A stretch of 64,000 nt of DNA from Elusimicrobiota bacterium (GTDB lineage: Bacteria > Elusimicrobiota > Elusimicrobia > UBA1565 > UBA9628). The stretch's first letter is position 1; the number at the start of each line of letters is the position of its first letter. The position numbers and the translations under genes were made by a program. The stretch is from assembly GCA_016218545.1 (NCBI GenBank), contig JACRDQ010000018.1:1-64000 (forward strand). The letters are read 5' to 3'. This document shows, piece by piece, positions 48,013 through 57,431 of this stretch. The notes under the pieces were generated by a model. That model ran no database searches, was not told the DNA's origin, and was given only the letters and a program-made list of their open reading frames with translations.

Positions 48013-49247
48013 GGACGCTCTTCGCCGCGCTCTGCGTCCTCCTCCCTGCGGCCGCCTCCGGAGCGGAACCCGCGATGCGCTGGGAGGAGTGCGTCTCCAT
48101 CGCGCTCAAGAGCAACCCGGACCTGGCCGCGTCCCGCCTCTCCAGGGACGCTGCCCGGGCGGGCTACCTAGGCTCCTACAGCGCGCTCCTGCCGTCCTTG
48201 AGCCTCTCTAACTCCGTCTCCGAGTCCGACGGCAGCCGGAAACAGTCCTGGACCGCGCAAGGCTCGCTGGGCATCGACCTCTTCAACATGGGAAGCTACG
48301 CCTCGGTACGCTCGAACTCCGCGTCCCTGAGCCAGGCGGAGGCGCAACTGCGGCTCAAATCCGCGGAACTCAGGGCGAGCCTGGCCAAGGCCTTCGCGAA
48401 CCTCCTCTACGCGCAGACCTCCGTGCCCGTGGCGGACCGCATCCAGGCCGTGCGCCGGAGCAACGCCGAGCTCGTCTCCCTGAGATACGACTCGGGCAGG
48501 GAGTCCAAGGGCAACATGCTCAGGGCCAAGGCCGACCTCTCCAGCGCCAGGGCCGACGCCGCGGCGGCTCGCCGCGAACTGCGGACCTCGAGGATCGCGC
48601 TCAACAGGCTGCTGGGCATGGGCGACGACGCGGTCTACGCGGCGACCGGCACCTGGGCCTCCGGAGCGGTGCCGCCCGAGCCCAGCCCCGCGCTCCTCGA
48701 GGGCCACCCCAGGCTGGCCTCCCTGGAGGCCTCCATCGCGTCGGCGCGGGCCGGGGTCGCATCCTCCCAGGCGAACCTCTGGCCCACCCTTTCGGCGAGC
48801 TACGCGAGGGATTGGCAGGACGACCGGTTCTTCCCGCACGAGCCGGGCTGGAGCGCCTCGGGGTCCCTGAGCTACAGGCTCATGAGCGGAGGACCGACCC
48901 AGACCTATTACGCCGTGCAGCGGGCCCGGCGGAACCTCGACGGCGCCAAGGAGGACCTCCGCGCGGGACAGAGCGCGCTGCGCTCATCTCTGGAGACCGC
49001 GTGGTCGAACCTGGCCTCCACGGTCTCCGACGTCGAGGTCGGAGCCGAGAGCCTGGAAGCCTCGCGCCAGCGCAACGACGAGGCCTCGGTCCGCTACGCC
49101 TCGGGGCTCATGAACTTCGAGAACTGGCAGACCGTGGTCACCGAGTTCGTCCAATCGGAGAAGAACTACATCAGGTCCCTGCGCGACCTCGCGTCCTCGC
49201 GGGCCGATTGGGAGAACGCTTTGGGCAAGCCTCTGGAGGTACCGTGA
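48009..49247 (+). CDS. TolC-family outer-membrane efflux protein
   Basis: The 412 residues begin with a signal peptide ('LFAALCVLLPAAASGAEP'). Two OEP repeats follow: 'RWEECVSIALKSNPDLAASR', 'LGSYSALLPSLSLSNSVSES' in the first, and 'LASLEASIASARAGVASSQA', 'NLWPTLSASYARDW' in the second. Long coiled-coil helices carry 'LRAKADLSSARADAAAARRE'. It forms the outer-membrane channel of a tripartite pump. The TTG start at 48009 overlaps the thioesterase stop. It is followed by the adaptor and ABC transporter with the same coupling. Confidence 0.92.
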   Translation: MRTLFAALCVLLPAAASGAEPAMRWEECVSIALKSNPDLAASRLSRDAARAGYLGSYSALLPSLSLSNSVSESDGSRKQSWTAQGSLGIDLFNMGSYASVRSNSASLSQAEAQLRLKSAELRASLAKAFANLLYAQTSVPVADRIQAVRRSNAELVSLRYDSGRESKGNMLRAKADLSSARADAAAARRELRTSRIALNRLLGMGDDAVYAATGTWASGAVPPEPSPALLEGHPRLASLEASIASARAGVASSQANLWPTLSASYARDWQDDRFFPHEPGWSASGSLSYRLMSGGPTQTYYAVQRARRNLDGAKEDLRAGQSALRSSLETAWSNLASTVSDVEVGAESLEASRQRNDEASVRYASGLMNFENWQTVVTEFVQSEKNYIRSLRDLASSRADWENALGKPLEVP

Positions 49248-50254
49248 AGGCCAAGATCATCCTCGCCATCCTCGTCCTCGCAGCGGCGGGCGGCGGATAC
49301 GCCGTCCTGCATCACAAGAAGAACGGCCGGGAGGAGATGCGGACGGTGACCGTGGAATCCGGCCTCATCGTGGAGGCCGTGGAGGCCACCGGCGGTGTCG
49401 AACCCTTGAACCGCGTGGAAGTGCGCGCCCCGATCGCCGGCAGGATCGACGCCCTCCTCGTGGAGGAGGGCGCCCGGGTGACGGCCGGCCGGATCGTGGG
49501 CTGGATGAGCTCCACGGACCGCGCGGCGGTCCTCGACGCGGCGCGCGCCAAGGGAGAGGATGAGGTCCGGCGCTGGACCGACGCCTACAAGCAGACCCCC
49601 ATCGTGGCGTCCATCGCCGGGGACGTCATCCTGCGCAACGTGGTCGTGGGCGAGCAGGTCTCCTCCGGAGGCGTGATCTACGCCATCTCGGACCGGCTCA
49701 TCGTCAACGCCTCGGTCGACGAGTCCGACATCGGCAGGGTCAAGGTCGGCATGCCGGCCGAGATCACCCTCGACTCCTACCCGGACAAGACCATCCGGGG
49801 CAAGGTCTTCCGCATCCTCTTCGAGGGCAAGAACATCTCGAACGTCATCACCTACATCGTGAAGATCTCGCCCGAGAGGATTCCTCCTTATTTCCGCTCG
49901 CAGATGACCGCCAACCTCAAGCTCGTCATCCGCAGGAAGGACGACGCCGTGCTCGTGCCCACCGCCGTCATCAGGGAAGGCCGCGAGGGCGGCAGGACGG
50001 TCATGGTCCCGGGACCGGACGGCAAGCCCAACCGGCAGGAGATCAAGACCGGCATGGAGAGCGGGGAGATGACCGAGGTCCTCTCCGGCCTCAAGCCCGG
50101 AGACGCCGTCTACCTCGCCTCCAAGCGCTACACCCCGCAAGCCGGGCCCCTCTCGAGCATGTTCTCCTTCGGCAGGCGTCCCGGCGGCACGCAGTCCGGG
50201 ACGGGCCAGGGCGGGACCGGGGCGCAGCGCAGCAGGAGGGCCGGGGGCTCCTAA
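49244..50254 (+). CDS. MacA-like periplasmic adaptor protein with very short hairpin
   Basis: The 336 residues have one N-terminal membrane helix ('KAKIILAILVLAAAGGGYAV'), a lipoyl domain split by a minimal hairpin ('VEVRAPIAGRIDALLVEEGA', then about 25 residues, then 'PIVASIAGDVILRNVVVGEQ'), and beta-barrel and proximal domains ('LIVNASVDESDIGRVKVGMP', 'DAVLVPTAVIREG'). MacA/AcrA proteins normally carry a long alpha-hairpin that docks on TolC. Here about 25 residues remain, so docking must differ. GTG at 49244 with GGAGGT just upstream, overlapping the TolC-like stop. Confidence 0.88.
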   Translation: MKAKIILAILVLAAAGGGYAVLHHKKNGREEMRTVTVESGLIVEAVEATGGVEPLNRVEVRAPIAGRIDALLVEEGARVTAGRIVGWMSSTDRAAVLDAARAKGEDEVRRWTDAYKQTPIVASIAGDVILRNVVVGEQVSSGGVIYAISDRLIVNASVDESDIGRVKVGMPAEITLDSYPDKTIRGKVFRILFEGKNISNVITYIVKISPERIPPYFRSQMTANLKLVIRRKDDAVLVPTAVIREGREGGRTVMVPGPDGKPNRQEIKTGMESGEMTEVLSGLKPGDAVYLASKRYTPQAGPLSSMFSFGRRPGGTQSGTGQGGTGAQRSRRAGGS

Positions 50255-50270
50255 CCCCTCGGGACGGAGC

Positions 50271-52251
<1,981 letters not shown>

Positions 52252-52259
<8 letters not shown>

Positions 52260-52944
52260 CGATATCCTCCCCGACTGGGCCGTTTCTTCCATCCGCAAGG
52301 CGGCGCTGCGCTCCTGCATGGGATGGTCCCTCCCCATGGGGGCTGCGGTCCTCCTCCTCACCGGCATCGGCGCGCTGATCTATCTCGGTGAAGCGGAGAA
52401 GCCTTGGATCCCCTTCTTCTGGCTCGCCGTGTTCGGCGGGGCGCTCGCGATCTTCTGCTGGGAGTTCTTCAGGAGCCTCAAGGTCCTGCTCATCCCCCGG
52501 ACCTCGCCCGAGCTCTCCTATCTCCGGCGTTTCGGCTCCCTGCCCCAGGTCCTCAGCGAGGTCGCCGGCGAGCTGGCCAGCCCGTCCAACTCCCGGTTCG
52601 GCCCCGAGGTCACGGTGACGAGCCGCTGGCTGGTGGTGTCGGGAGGCGAGAGCTTCGCGGTGCGGCGTCTCGACGACCTGGTCTGGGCGTTCCCCAAGGA
52701 GGACGTCTTCAAGATCCTCCACACGATCCCGGTCCGGCGCTTTCCCTACGCGGAGTTCCGCTCCGCGGCCGGGGAGGATTGCCGGGCCCAAGCGACGGCC
52801 GAGGAGGCCGCGGCCCTGTTCCGGCACCTCGCCGAGCGCTGCCCGGGCATCATGCTCGGCTGGTCCGACGAGCTGCAGAAGGCCTGGGACGACGACCGGG
52901 AAGCCTTCGTCACGGACGTCCTCGCTGAGCGGAAGGGCTCCTGA
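52252..52944 (+). CDS. Membrane protein of unknown function, downstream of macB-like gene
   Basis: The 230 residues have two membrane helices near the N-terminus ('PMGAAVLLLTGIGALIYLGE', 'IPFFWLAVFGGALAIFCWEF'). A soluble domain follows with 'LSEVAGELASPSNSRFGPEV', 'VTSRWLVVSGGESFAVRRLD' and 'VWAFPKEDV', ending in helices with 'DDREAFVTDVLAE'. The central part looks like a PH-type or similar beta domain; I cannot name the family. The ATG overlaps the transporter stop, so it may modulate the pump. Confidence 0.6.
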
Positions 52945-52976
52945 AGACCTCGGGACTGTCACCCCGGCCCAAAAAA

Positions 52977-52985
52977 TGGCACAAT
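52977..52985 (+). promoter_or_regulatory. Extended -10 promoter of tatA
   Basis: TGG-CACAAT lies in the 66-bp gap before tatA, and GAGAGGTGAA precedes the ATG at 53011, giving a conventional short leader. Confidence 0.45.
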
Positions 52986-53010
52986 GAAGGCATTCGAGAG
53001 GTGAACCTGA

Positions 53011-53196
53011 ATGTTCTCTCCTGGCTGGGGTGAATGGCTGTTGGTCGCGGCGGTCGTGCTCCTGCTCTTCGGAGCCAAGAGGATACCCGAGCTCGCGGAG
53101 AGCTTCGGAAAGTCCATCAAGGCCTTCAAGAAGGGCATGAAGGAGGAGGAGACTCCCCCGAAGAAGCCCGACGAGGGCCCTAAGCCCCCACAGTGA
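53011..53196 (+). CDS. tatA: Twin-arginine translocase subunit TatA/TatE
   Basis: The 61 residues comprise a short N-terminal membrane helix ('WGEWLLVAAVVLLLFGAKRI'), the hinge 'FGAKRIPELAESFGKSIKAF' and an amphipathic, Lys-rich tail. These are the full TatA signatures, including the FGxxxxPE motif. TatA forms the pore-widening part of the folded-protein export system. No tatC or tatB is nearby, and it is coupled by four bases to a radical SAM gene, an unusual partner. Confidence 0.93.
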   Translation: MFSPGWGEWLLVAAVVLLLFGAKRIPELAESFGKSIKAFKKGMKEEETPPKKPDEGPKPPQ

Positions 53197-54278
53197 AGAT
53201 CGACTTCAAGCAGGCCCCCCTGTTCACCATCTGGGAGACGACCCGGGCCTGTCCCCTGGCCTGCAGCCATTGCCGGGCCGAGACCCTGGCCTCCCGCGAC
53301 GACGGTGAGCTCTCGACCGAGGAAGGCAAGCGGCTGCTGACCGACGTCGCCTCCATGGACGGGCCCATCGTCATCCTTTCGGGAGGGGACTGCCTCAACA
53401 GGCCCGACCTCGCGGAACTCATCCAGCACGGCAAGCATCTGGGCCTGCGCATGTACGCCTGGCCCGCCGCCACCCCGTCCGTGACCCCGGAACGGGTGGC
53501 CCAGCTCGAGGAAGCCGGCATCGACGGCATGAGCTTCGGCATCGACGGCCCCGACGCCTCCACCCACGACGGCTTCCGCAAGTCCGAGGGGTCCTTCGAC
53601 CTCTCCCTCAAGGGCATCGAGACCGTCCGGGCCGCGGGCGTGCGGGCCGCGGTGAGGACCTGCGTGGCGGAATGGAACTTCGGCCACATCGAGCGCATGA
53701 TCTCCCTGGTCGGCACCCTCGGGCTCTCGTGCTGGGAACTCCACTTCCTGATCCCCGCGGGCAGGGTGCGCGGCCTGCGCGGCATCTCCGCCCAGGACTT
53801 CGAGGACGTCTTCGAGCGCCTGCACGGCCTGAGCCTCTCGGCCCCCTACGACGTCAAGGTCTCCGAGGCGCCGCACTACAACCGCTTCGTCCTCGAAAAA
53901 GCCGCCCAGGGCTTCCCGACCAAGAAGTCCACCGCGGGCTGCGGCGGGGGGGAAGCTCCGGAGAAAGCCGTCAACGCCGGCAACGGCTGCATCTACATCG
54001 ACCACGTCGGCAACATCTGCCCCTCGCCCTGGCTGCCGCTGGCCGCGGGCAACGTCCGCACCCATCCCCTGGCCGAGACCTACCGCGACGCCCATCCCTT
54101 CCGGGAGCTCAAGGACACGAAGCTCCTCAAGGGCCGCTGCGGAGCCTGCGAGTACAACGGGGTCTGCGGCGGCTCGCGCGCCCGGGCCTGGGCCGTGACC
54201 GGCGATTTCCTGGAGACGGATCCGTACTGCGCCTACATCCCCAAGGCCATGAGGGTCGCCTCCCAGACGGCGCCCTGA
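53193..54278 (+). CDS. Radical SAM/SPASM-domain enzyme
   Basis: The 361 residues have an N-terminal radical SAM cluster motif C-x3-C-x2-C in 'TTRACPLACSHCRAETLASR' and 'VILSGGDCLNRPDLAELIQH'. The barrel runs through 'GIDGMSFGIDGPDASTHDGF', and a SPASM-type C-terminal region has 'CGACEYNGVCGGSRARAWAV' and a final Cys. The overall pattern ('CRAE...GGDCLNRPDL...HDGFRKSEGSFD') resembles a group of radical SAM/SPASM proteins around haem d1/AhbC-like and peptide-modifying enzymes. The actual substrate is unknown, and no precursor peptide is visible nearby. GTG at 53193 overlaps the tatA stop. Confidence 0.88.
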   Translation: MKIDFKQAPLFTIWETTRACPLACSHCRAETLASRDDGELSTEEGKRLLTDVASMDGPIVILSGGDCLNRPDLAELIQHGKHLGLRMYAWPAATPSVTPERVAQLEEAGIDGMSFGIDGPDASTHDGFRKSEGSFDLSLKGIETVRAAGVRAAVRTCVAEWNFGHIERMISLVGTLGLSCWELHFLIPAGRVRGLRGISAQDFEDVFERLHGLSLSAPYDVKVSEAPHYNRFVLEKAAQGFPTKKSTAGCGGGEAPEKAVNAGNGCIYIDHVGNICPSPWLPLAAGNVRTHPLAETYRDAHPFRELKDTKLLKGRCGACEYNGVCGGSRARAWAVTGDFLETDPYCAYIPKAMRVASQTAP

Positions 54279-54760
54279 TGCCCGCAGCCGCGGCCTGGGG
54301 ACTGTCCCTGCTGCTCATGGTCGTCGGCCTCGTCGGCACCCTCGTGCCCTGCGTCCCCGGGACCCCGGTGATCCTCGCGGGCGCGGTCCTCCACAAGGTC
54401 TTCCTCCCGCAGTACCTCTCCTGGTGGACGGTCGCGGCCATGGGCTTGCTCGCCGGGCTCGGCCTGGCCGCGGAGTTCCTCGGCGCTGCCCTGGGCAGCA
54501 AGAGCTTCGGTTCGACCCGCTGGGGACTGGCCGGAGCCGCGGCCGGAGCGTTCGTCGGGCTCTTCTTCGGCCCGGTCGGCCTGGCCCTGGGCGCGGTGCT
54601 CGGGGCGGCCTGCGCCGAGGTCGCGGTGGCGCGCAGGCCCCCGGGCGCCGCGCTCAAGGCGGGCCTCGGCGCCGGGATCGGCCTGCTCGCGTCCTTCGCC
54701 GGCCACATCCTCATCGCGCTCACCATGACCGCGGTCTTCATCCTCGACTGCCTCATCTGA
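54278..54760 (+). CDS. DUF456 membrane protein
   Basis: The 160 residues are almost entirely hydrophobic, with about five helices and Gly-rich stretches ('GLVGTLVPCVPGTPVILAGA', 'GLAAEFLGAALGSKSFGSTR', 'WGLAGAAAGAFVGLFFGPVG', 'GAACAEVAVARRPPGAALKA'). This arrangement, including the P-G-T-P loop and the FGPVG turn, is that of the DUF456 family, which has no assigned function. The ATG overlaps the radical SAM stop. Confidence 0.82.
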   Translation: MPAAAAWGLSLLLMVVGLVGTLVPCVPGTPVILAGAVLHKVFLPQYLSWWTVAAMGLLAGLGLAAEFLGAALGSKSFGSTRWGLAGAAAGAFVGLFFGPVGLALGAVLGAACAEVAVARRPPGAALKAGLGAGIGLLASFAGHILIALTMTAVFILDCLI

Positions 54761-54798
54761 CCCCCGCGCCCGGCTTCCATCCCGCCCGGCTTTAGAGT

Positions 54799-54804
54799 TA
54801 CAAT
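54799..54804 (+). promoter_or_regulatory. -10 element of the ChaN-like gene, leaderless spacing
   Basis: TACAAT ends exactly seven positions before the A of the ATG at 54811. There is no Shine-Dalgarno, and the 50-bp gap is otherwise GC-rich. Confidence 0.45.
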
Positions 54805-54810
54805 AGGGCC

Positions 54811-55806
54811 ATGCCCCTCTCCCGCTTCTTCGCCCTCTCCTTGAGCGCGCTCCTCGCCTCCCAGGCCGCCGCCGGACCCGTCCTCGACTTCGACCGGAGG
54901 GCCCCGGGCGCGGCGTTCGACCTCTTCGAGGCCGTCCGGGGCATCCCCGTCCCGGTCCTGCCTCCCGGCATCCGGACCGCCGCCTCGGCGGAGCGCGTGG
55001 TGGTCGCCTCCCAGGGCGCGGCGCTCACCCCCTGGGACGACTTTGCCGCCGACATCTCCCGCTCGGCCGTGGTCTACGCCGGAGAGCAGCACGACCAGGC
55101 CCTGCACCACGCCGTCCAACTCGAGGTCCTCCGGGAGGTCCATCGCCGGGGAGGCCGCGTGGCCATGGGACTTGAGATGGTCGACATCACCCAGCAGAAG
55201 GCGCTCGACGACTACATGGCGGGCCGGATGAGCGAAGCCGAGTTCGCGGCCTTCTGGAAGAAGGCCTGGGGCTTCGCCTGGGAGCTCTACGCGCCGCTCT
55301 TCGCCTACGCGAAAGAGAACGCCATCCCGGTCCGGGCGCTCAACGCCCCGTCCGCGGTCATCCGGAACATCGCCAAGCTCGGGCTCGCGGGCTTGAAGCC
55401 GGAGGAGCGCGCGCTCCTGCCCCGCAGGGTGGACCCCATCGTCGAGCCCCGCTACCTCGCCTACGTCAAGCGCACCATCAACGGCCACGGCCAGCTCGAC
55501 CCCGCCAGGGAGGCCAGGATGCTCGAGGCCATGGCCGCCTGGAACGAGACCATGGGCCAGAGCGTCGTCGACGTCCTCCGCGAGGGATGCGGGACCGTGG
55601 TGGTCGTCGCGGGCATGGGGCACATGCTCTACCGCGCCGGCATCGGCGAGAGCGTCGCCCGCCGCGCCCCGGTCCGGCAGAGCTTCGTCCTGCCCTATCC
55701 GCTCGACGACGCGGCCCGGCCCCTGCCCGACCTCCTCAAGGAGCTCCAGGCCCCGGGCTCGGAAGACATCGTGCTCGCGGACTACTTCCGGCTCAACCCC
55801 CAGTGA
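54811..55806 (+). CDS. ChaN-like haem-binding-type lipoprotein/erythromycin-esterase-fold protein
   Basis: The 331 residues have a signal peptide ('FFALSLSALLASQAAAGP') and a ChaN (DUF399) domain: 'SAVVYAGEQHDQALHHAVQL', 'RVAMGLEMVDITQQKALDDY', 'YAPLFAYAKENAIPVRALNA' and 'TVVVVAGMGHMLYRAGIGES'. ChaN of Campylobacter is a haem-binding outer-membrane lipoprotein of iron uptake. Here there is no lipobox Cys after the signal, so it is probably periplasmic. The next gene, comB, overlaps its stop. A haem role is inference from the family. Confidence 0.82.
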   Translation: MPLSRFFALSLSALLASQAAAGPVLDFDRRAPGAAFDLFEAVRGIPVPVLPPGIRTAASAERVVVASQGAALTPWDDFAADISRSAVVYAGEQHDQALHHAVQLEVLREVHRRGGRVAMGLEMVDITQQKALDDYMAGRMSEAEFAAFWKKAWGFAWELYAPLFAYAKENAIPVRALNAPSAVIRNIAKLGLAGLKPEERALLPRRVDPIVEPRYLAYVKRTINGHGQLDPAREARMLEAMAAWNETMGQSVVDVLREGCGTVVVVAGMGHMLYRAGIGESVARRAPVRQSFVLPYPLDDAARPLPDLLKELQAPGSEDIVLADYFRLNPQ

Positions 55807-56549
55807 TAGACGTCATCCTCACCCCGACCGAGATCCGCGACCTCCCCGAACGCGACCTCTCGGCCTCGGTCTGCGTCATCTTCGACGTCCTGCGCGCCAC
55901 CTCGAGCATGACCACGGCCTTGGCTCACGGCGCGGCCCGCATCGTGCCCGCTTCCTCGGTCGAGCACGCGCGCGAGATGGCAGCGCTCCTGCCCGGATGC
56001 CTGCTCGCAGGGGAGCGCCACCGCGTCCGCATCCCGGGCTTCCACCTGGCCAACTCCCCGCAGGCTTTCACGGACCGGCTCGTGCGCAGGAGGACCATCG
56101 TCATGGCCACCACGAACGGGACCAAGGCCATCCATGCCTGCCGCAAAGCGCGGGCCGTCTACATCTCCTCCTTCCTCAACCTGTCCGCCACGGCCAAGGC
56201 CGTGACCGCGGAGCTCAGGAAGGGAAGGGTGGACCTGCGCATCGTGTGCGCGGGCACGGTGACCGAATTCTCCTGGGAGGACGGCCTGGCCGCCGGGTGC
56301 CTGGCCGGGCTGGTCCGCAAAGCCCTGCCCTCCGCCCTGCTCTCGGATTCGGCCATGGCGGTCTGCGCCTCCTACGGCCTCAACCGCCGCGGCCTGGTGC
56401 GCTCGCTCAAGGCCGGCTGCAACGGCCGGGCCCTCCTCGGGCTCGGCCTGTCCCGCGACGTCGACTGGTGCGGCAGGGTGGACGTCTTCGATGTCGCCGC
56501 CCGCCTGCGCGTGCGCTCGGGTCTCGCGTCCGTGGTACGCGAGGCTTGA
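55803..56549 (+). CDS. comB: 2-phosphosulfolactate phosphatase family protein
   Basis: The 248 residues match ComB-type phosphatases, which in methanogens act in coenzyme M synthesis and in bacteria occur without that pathway. Signatures: 'VCVIFDVLRATSSMTTALAH', 'LLAGERHRVRIPGFHLANSP', 'RRTIVMATTNGTKAIHACRK', 'RIVCAGTVTEFSWEDGLAAG'. The phosphatase's Asp and the 'TTNGT' loop are intact. GTG at 55803 overlaps the ChaN-like stop. The in vivo substrate in this organism is unknown. Confidence 0.88.
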   Translation: MIDVILTPTEIRDLPERDLSASVCVIFDVLRATSSMTTALAHGAARIVPASSVEHAREMAALLPGCLLAGERHRVRIPGFHLANSPQAFTDRLVRRRTIVMATTNGTKAIHACRKARAVYISSFLNLSATAKAVTAELRKGRVDLRIVCAGTVTEFSWEDGLAAGCLAGLVRKALPSALLSDSAMAVCASYGLNRRGLVRSLKAGCNGRALLGLGLSRDVDWCGRVDVFDVAARLRVRSGLASVVREA

Positions 56550-56554
56550 CTCTT

Positions 56555-56563
56555 TGGTACAAT
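56555..56563 (+). promoter_or_regulatory. Extended -10 promoter of tRNA-Ser
   Basis: TGG-TACAAT ends 11 positions before the mature tRNA. TTGACT lies only six bases before it, too close for a -35. Confidence 0.5.
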
Positions 56564-56573
56564 AGCAGCCGCT

Positions 56574-56660
56574 GGAGAGATGGCCGAGAGGCTTAAGGCG
56601 CAGGTTTGCTAAACCTGTAAACTCGCAAGGGTTTCGAGGGTTCGAATCCCTCTCTCTCCG
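56574..56660 (+). tRNA. tRNA-Ser (anticodon GCT)
   Basis: An 87-base class II tRNA. The acceptor GGAGAGA pairs with TCTCTCC, the anticodon arm is CAGGT/ACCTG with loop TTGCTAA (GCT, reading AGC/AGT), a long variable arm contains CTCGCAAGGGTTTCGAG, and the T arm contains GGTTCGAATCC. The discriminator is G and CCA is not encoded. A palindromic element begins ten bases later. Confidence 0.96.
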
Positions 56661-56670
56661 CAGTTTTGTC

Positions 56671-56738
56671 CGGTGCCTGGCATTGTATTGATTGTATTTT
56701 TCTCGGGAAAAACACAATCAATACAATGCCAGGCACCG
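56671..56738. repeat. Palindromic element, copy 1 (31-bp arms)
   Basis: Arms at 56671-56701 and 56708-56738 are complementary over 31 bases with one mismatch; the loop is CTCGGG. Each arm starts CGGTGCCTGGCATTGTATTG. The element ends two bases before the stop codon of the minus-strand gene at 56741. There is no T-tract beyond the stem, so an ordinary intrinsic terminator is unlikely. Confidence 0.95.
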
Positions 56739-56740
56739 TT

Positions 56741-57316
56741 CTATCTGGGCAAGCAGACGATCTCGGGGACCCTGAGCTTGAAGAACTCGCCGGAGCAAGC
56801 CGCCCGGATGACGAGAGCGGTATCCGCGCCGTTGGCGCTGCCGCCCAGGGCGAGGACCTCCTTGCCCGAGGGGACGAGACCTTGGTCCGCTGCCATGAGG
56901 GAGACCTCGACCGCGACCTTGAAGCCCTGGCCGAGGGTGTAGTAGGCGGCGGCGATGAGCTTGTTGGGCGTGAGGGTGCCGAATTTGTCCGAGATCGCGG
57001 TGTTGATGCCGCCCATGGCATGGCCCGCGCTGCAGAACACGACGCCGAGCTCCTCGGCCTGGACCTTGATCCTCGGGTTGAGCCTGCCCCACTTCCTGGC
57101 GTAGTTCTCGGCGTAGGCCACGCCCACGACCCTGGCCTTGCTCCCGGCCTTGGCCAGGGCCCGTGCCAGGGCCAGGGCGGTCCGGCCCGAAGTGGTGGCG
57201 CAGACCGCGTGCATGAGCCCCAAGTCCGCGGCCCGCGCCGCCGCGGCATCGGCGCAATCCTTCAGGCAGCCTGCGCCGGGCTCGTTGAAATAGAGGATGG
57301 ATTTCGTGACGTGCAT
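56741..57316 (-). CDS. Stand-alone pyruvate kinase alpha/beta (C-terminal) domain protein
   Basis: The 191 residues correspond to the C-terminal (PK_C) domain of pyruvate kinase without barrel or lid: 'ILYFNEPGAGCLKDCADAAA', 'HAVCATTSGRTALALARALA', 'GSKARVVGVAYAENYARKWG'-like pattern, and 'EVLALGGSANGADTALVIRA'. Free proteins of this type exist in many prokaryotes and have no settled function; they may bind a nucleotide or phosphorylated effector. AGGTAAC lies ahead of the ATG at 57316, whose Shine-Dalgarno GGAGGT touches the palindromic element. I rejected a longer upstream start because it reads through that element. The gene is bracketed by palindromes on both sides. Confidence 0.82.
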   Translation of the reverse strand: MHVTKSILYFNEPGAGCLKDCADAAAARAADLGLMHAVCATTSGRTALALARALAKAGSKARVVGVAYAENYARKWGRLNPRIKVQAEELGVVFCSAGHAMGGINTAISDKFGTLTPNKLIAAAYYTLGQGFKVAVEVSLMAADQGLVPSGKEVLALGGSANGADTALVIRAACSGEFFKLRVPEIVCLPR

Positions 57317-57327
57317 GGTGTTACCTC

Positions 57328-57358
57328 CGGTGCCTGGCATTGTACAAATTGTATTTTT
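57328..57358. repeat. Palindromic element, half copy
   Basis: A single arm, CGGTGCCTGGCATTGTACAA followed by ATTGTATTTTT, in the same orientation as the left arm of copy 1. It differs at the centre (TACAAAT in place of TATTGAT). Its first base is shared with the Shine-Dalgarno of the minus-strand gene. Confidence 0.8.
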
Positions 57359-57362
57359 GATT

Positions 57363-57430
57363 CGGTGCCTGGCATTGTATTGATTGTATTTTTCGCAAGA
57401 AAAATACAATCAATACAATGCCAGGCACCG
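57363..57430. repeat. Palindromic element, copy 2 (31-bp perfect arms)
   Basis: Arms at 57363-57393 and 57400-57430 are perfectly complementary over 31 bases, and a further C-G pair closes a GCAA tetraloop. It ends one base before the stop codon of the minus-strand glycosyltransferase gene at 57432. The arm is identical to copy 1 except for one base on the right arm of copy 1. Confidence 0.95.
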
Positions 57431-57431
57431 T

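Noticed and set aside
56671..56738. Palindrome as a Rho-independent terminator
   Set aside because: There is no run of T after either arm on either strand; a REP-type repeat is the better description, though an effect on mRNA ends is possible.
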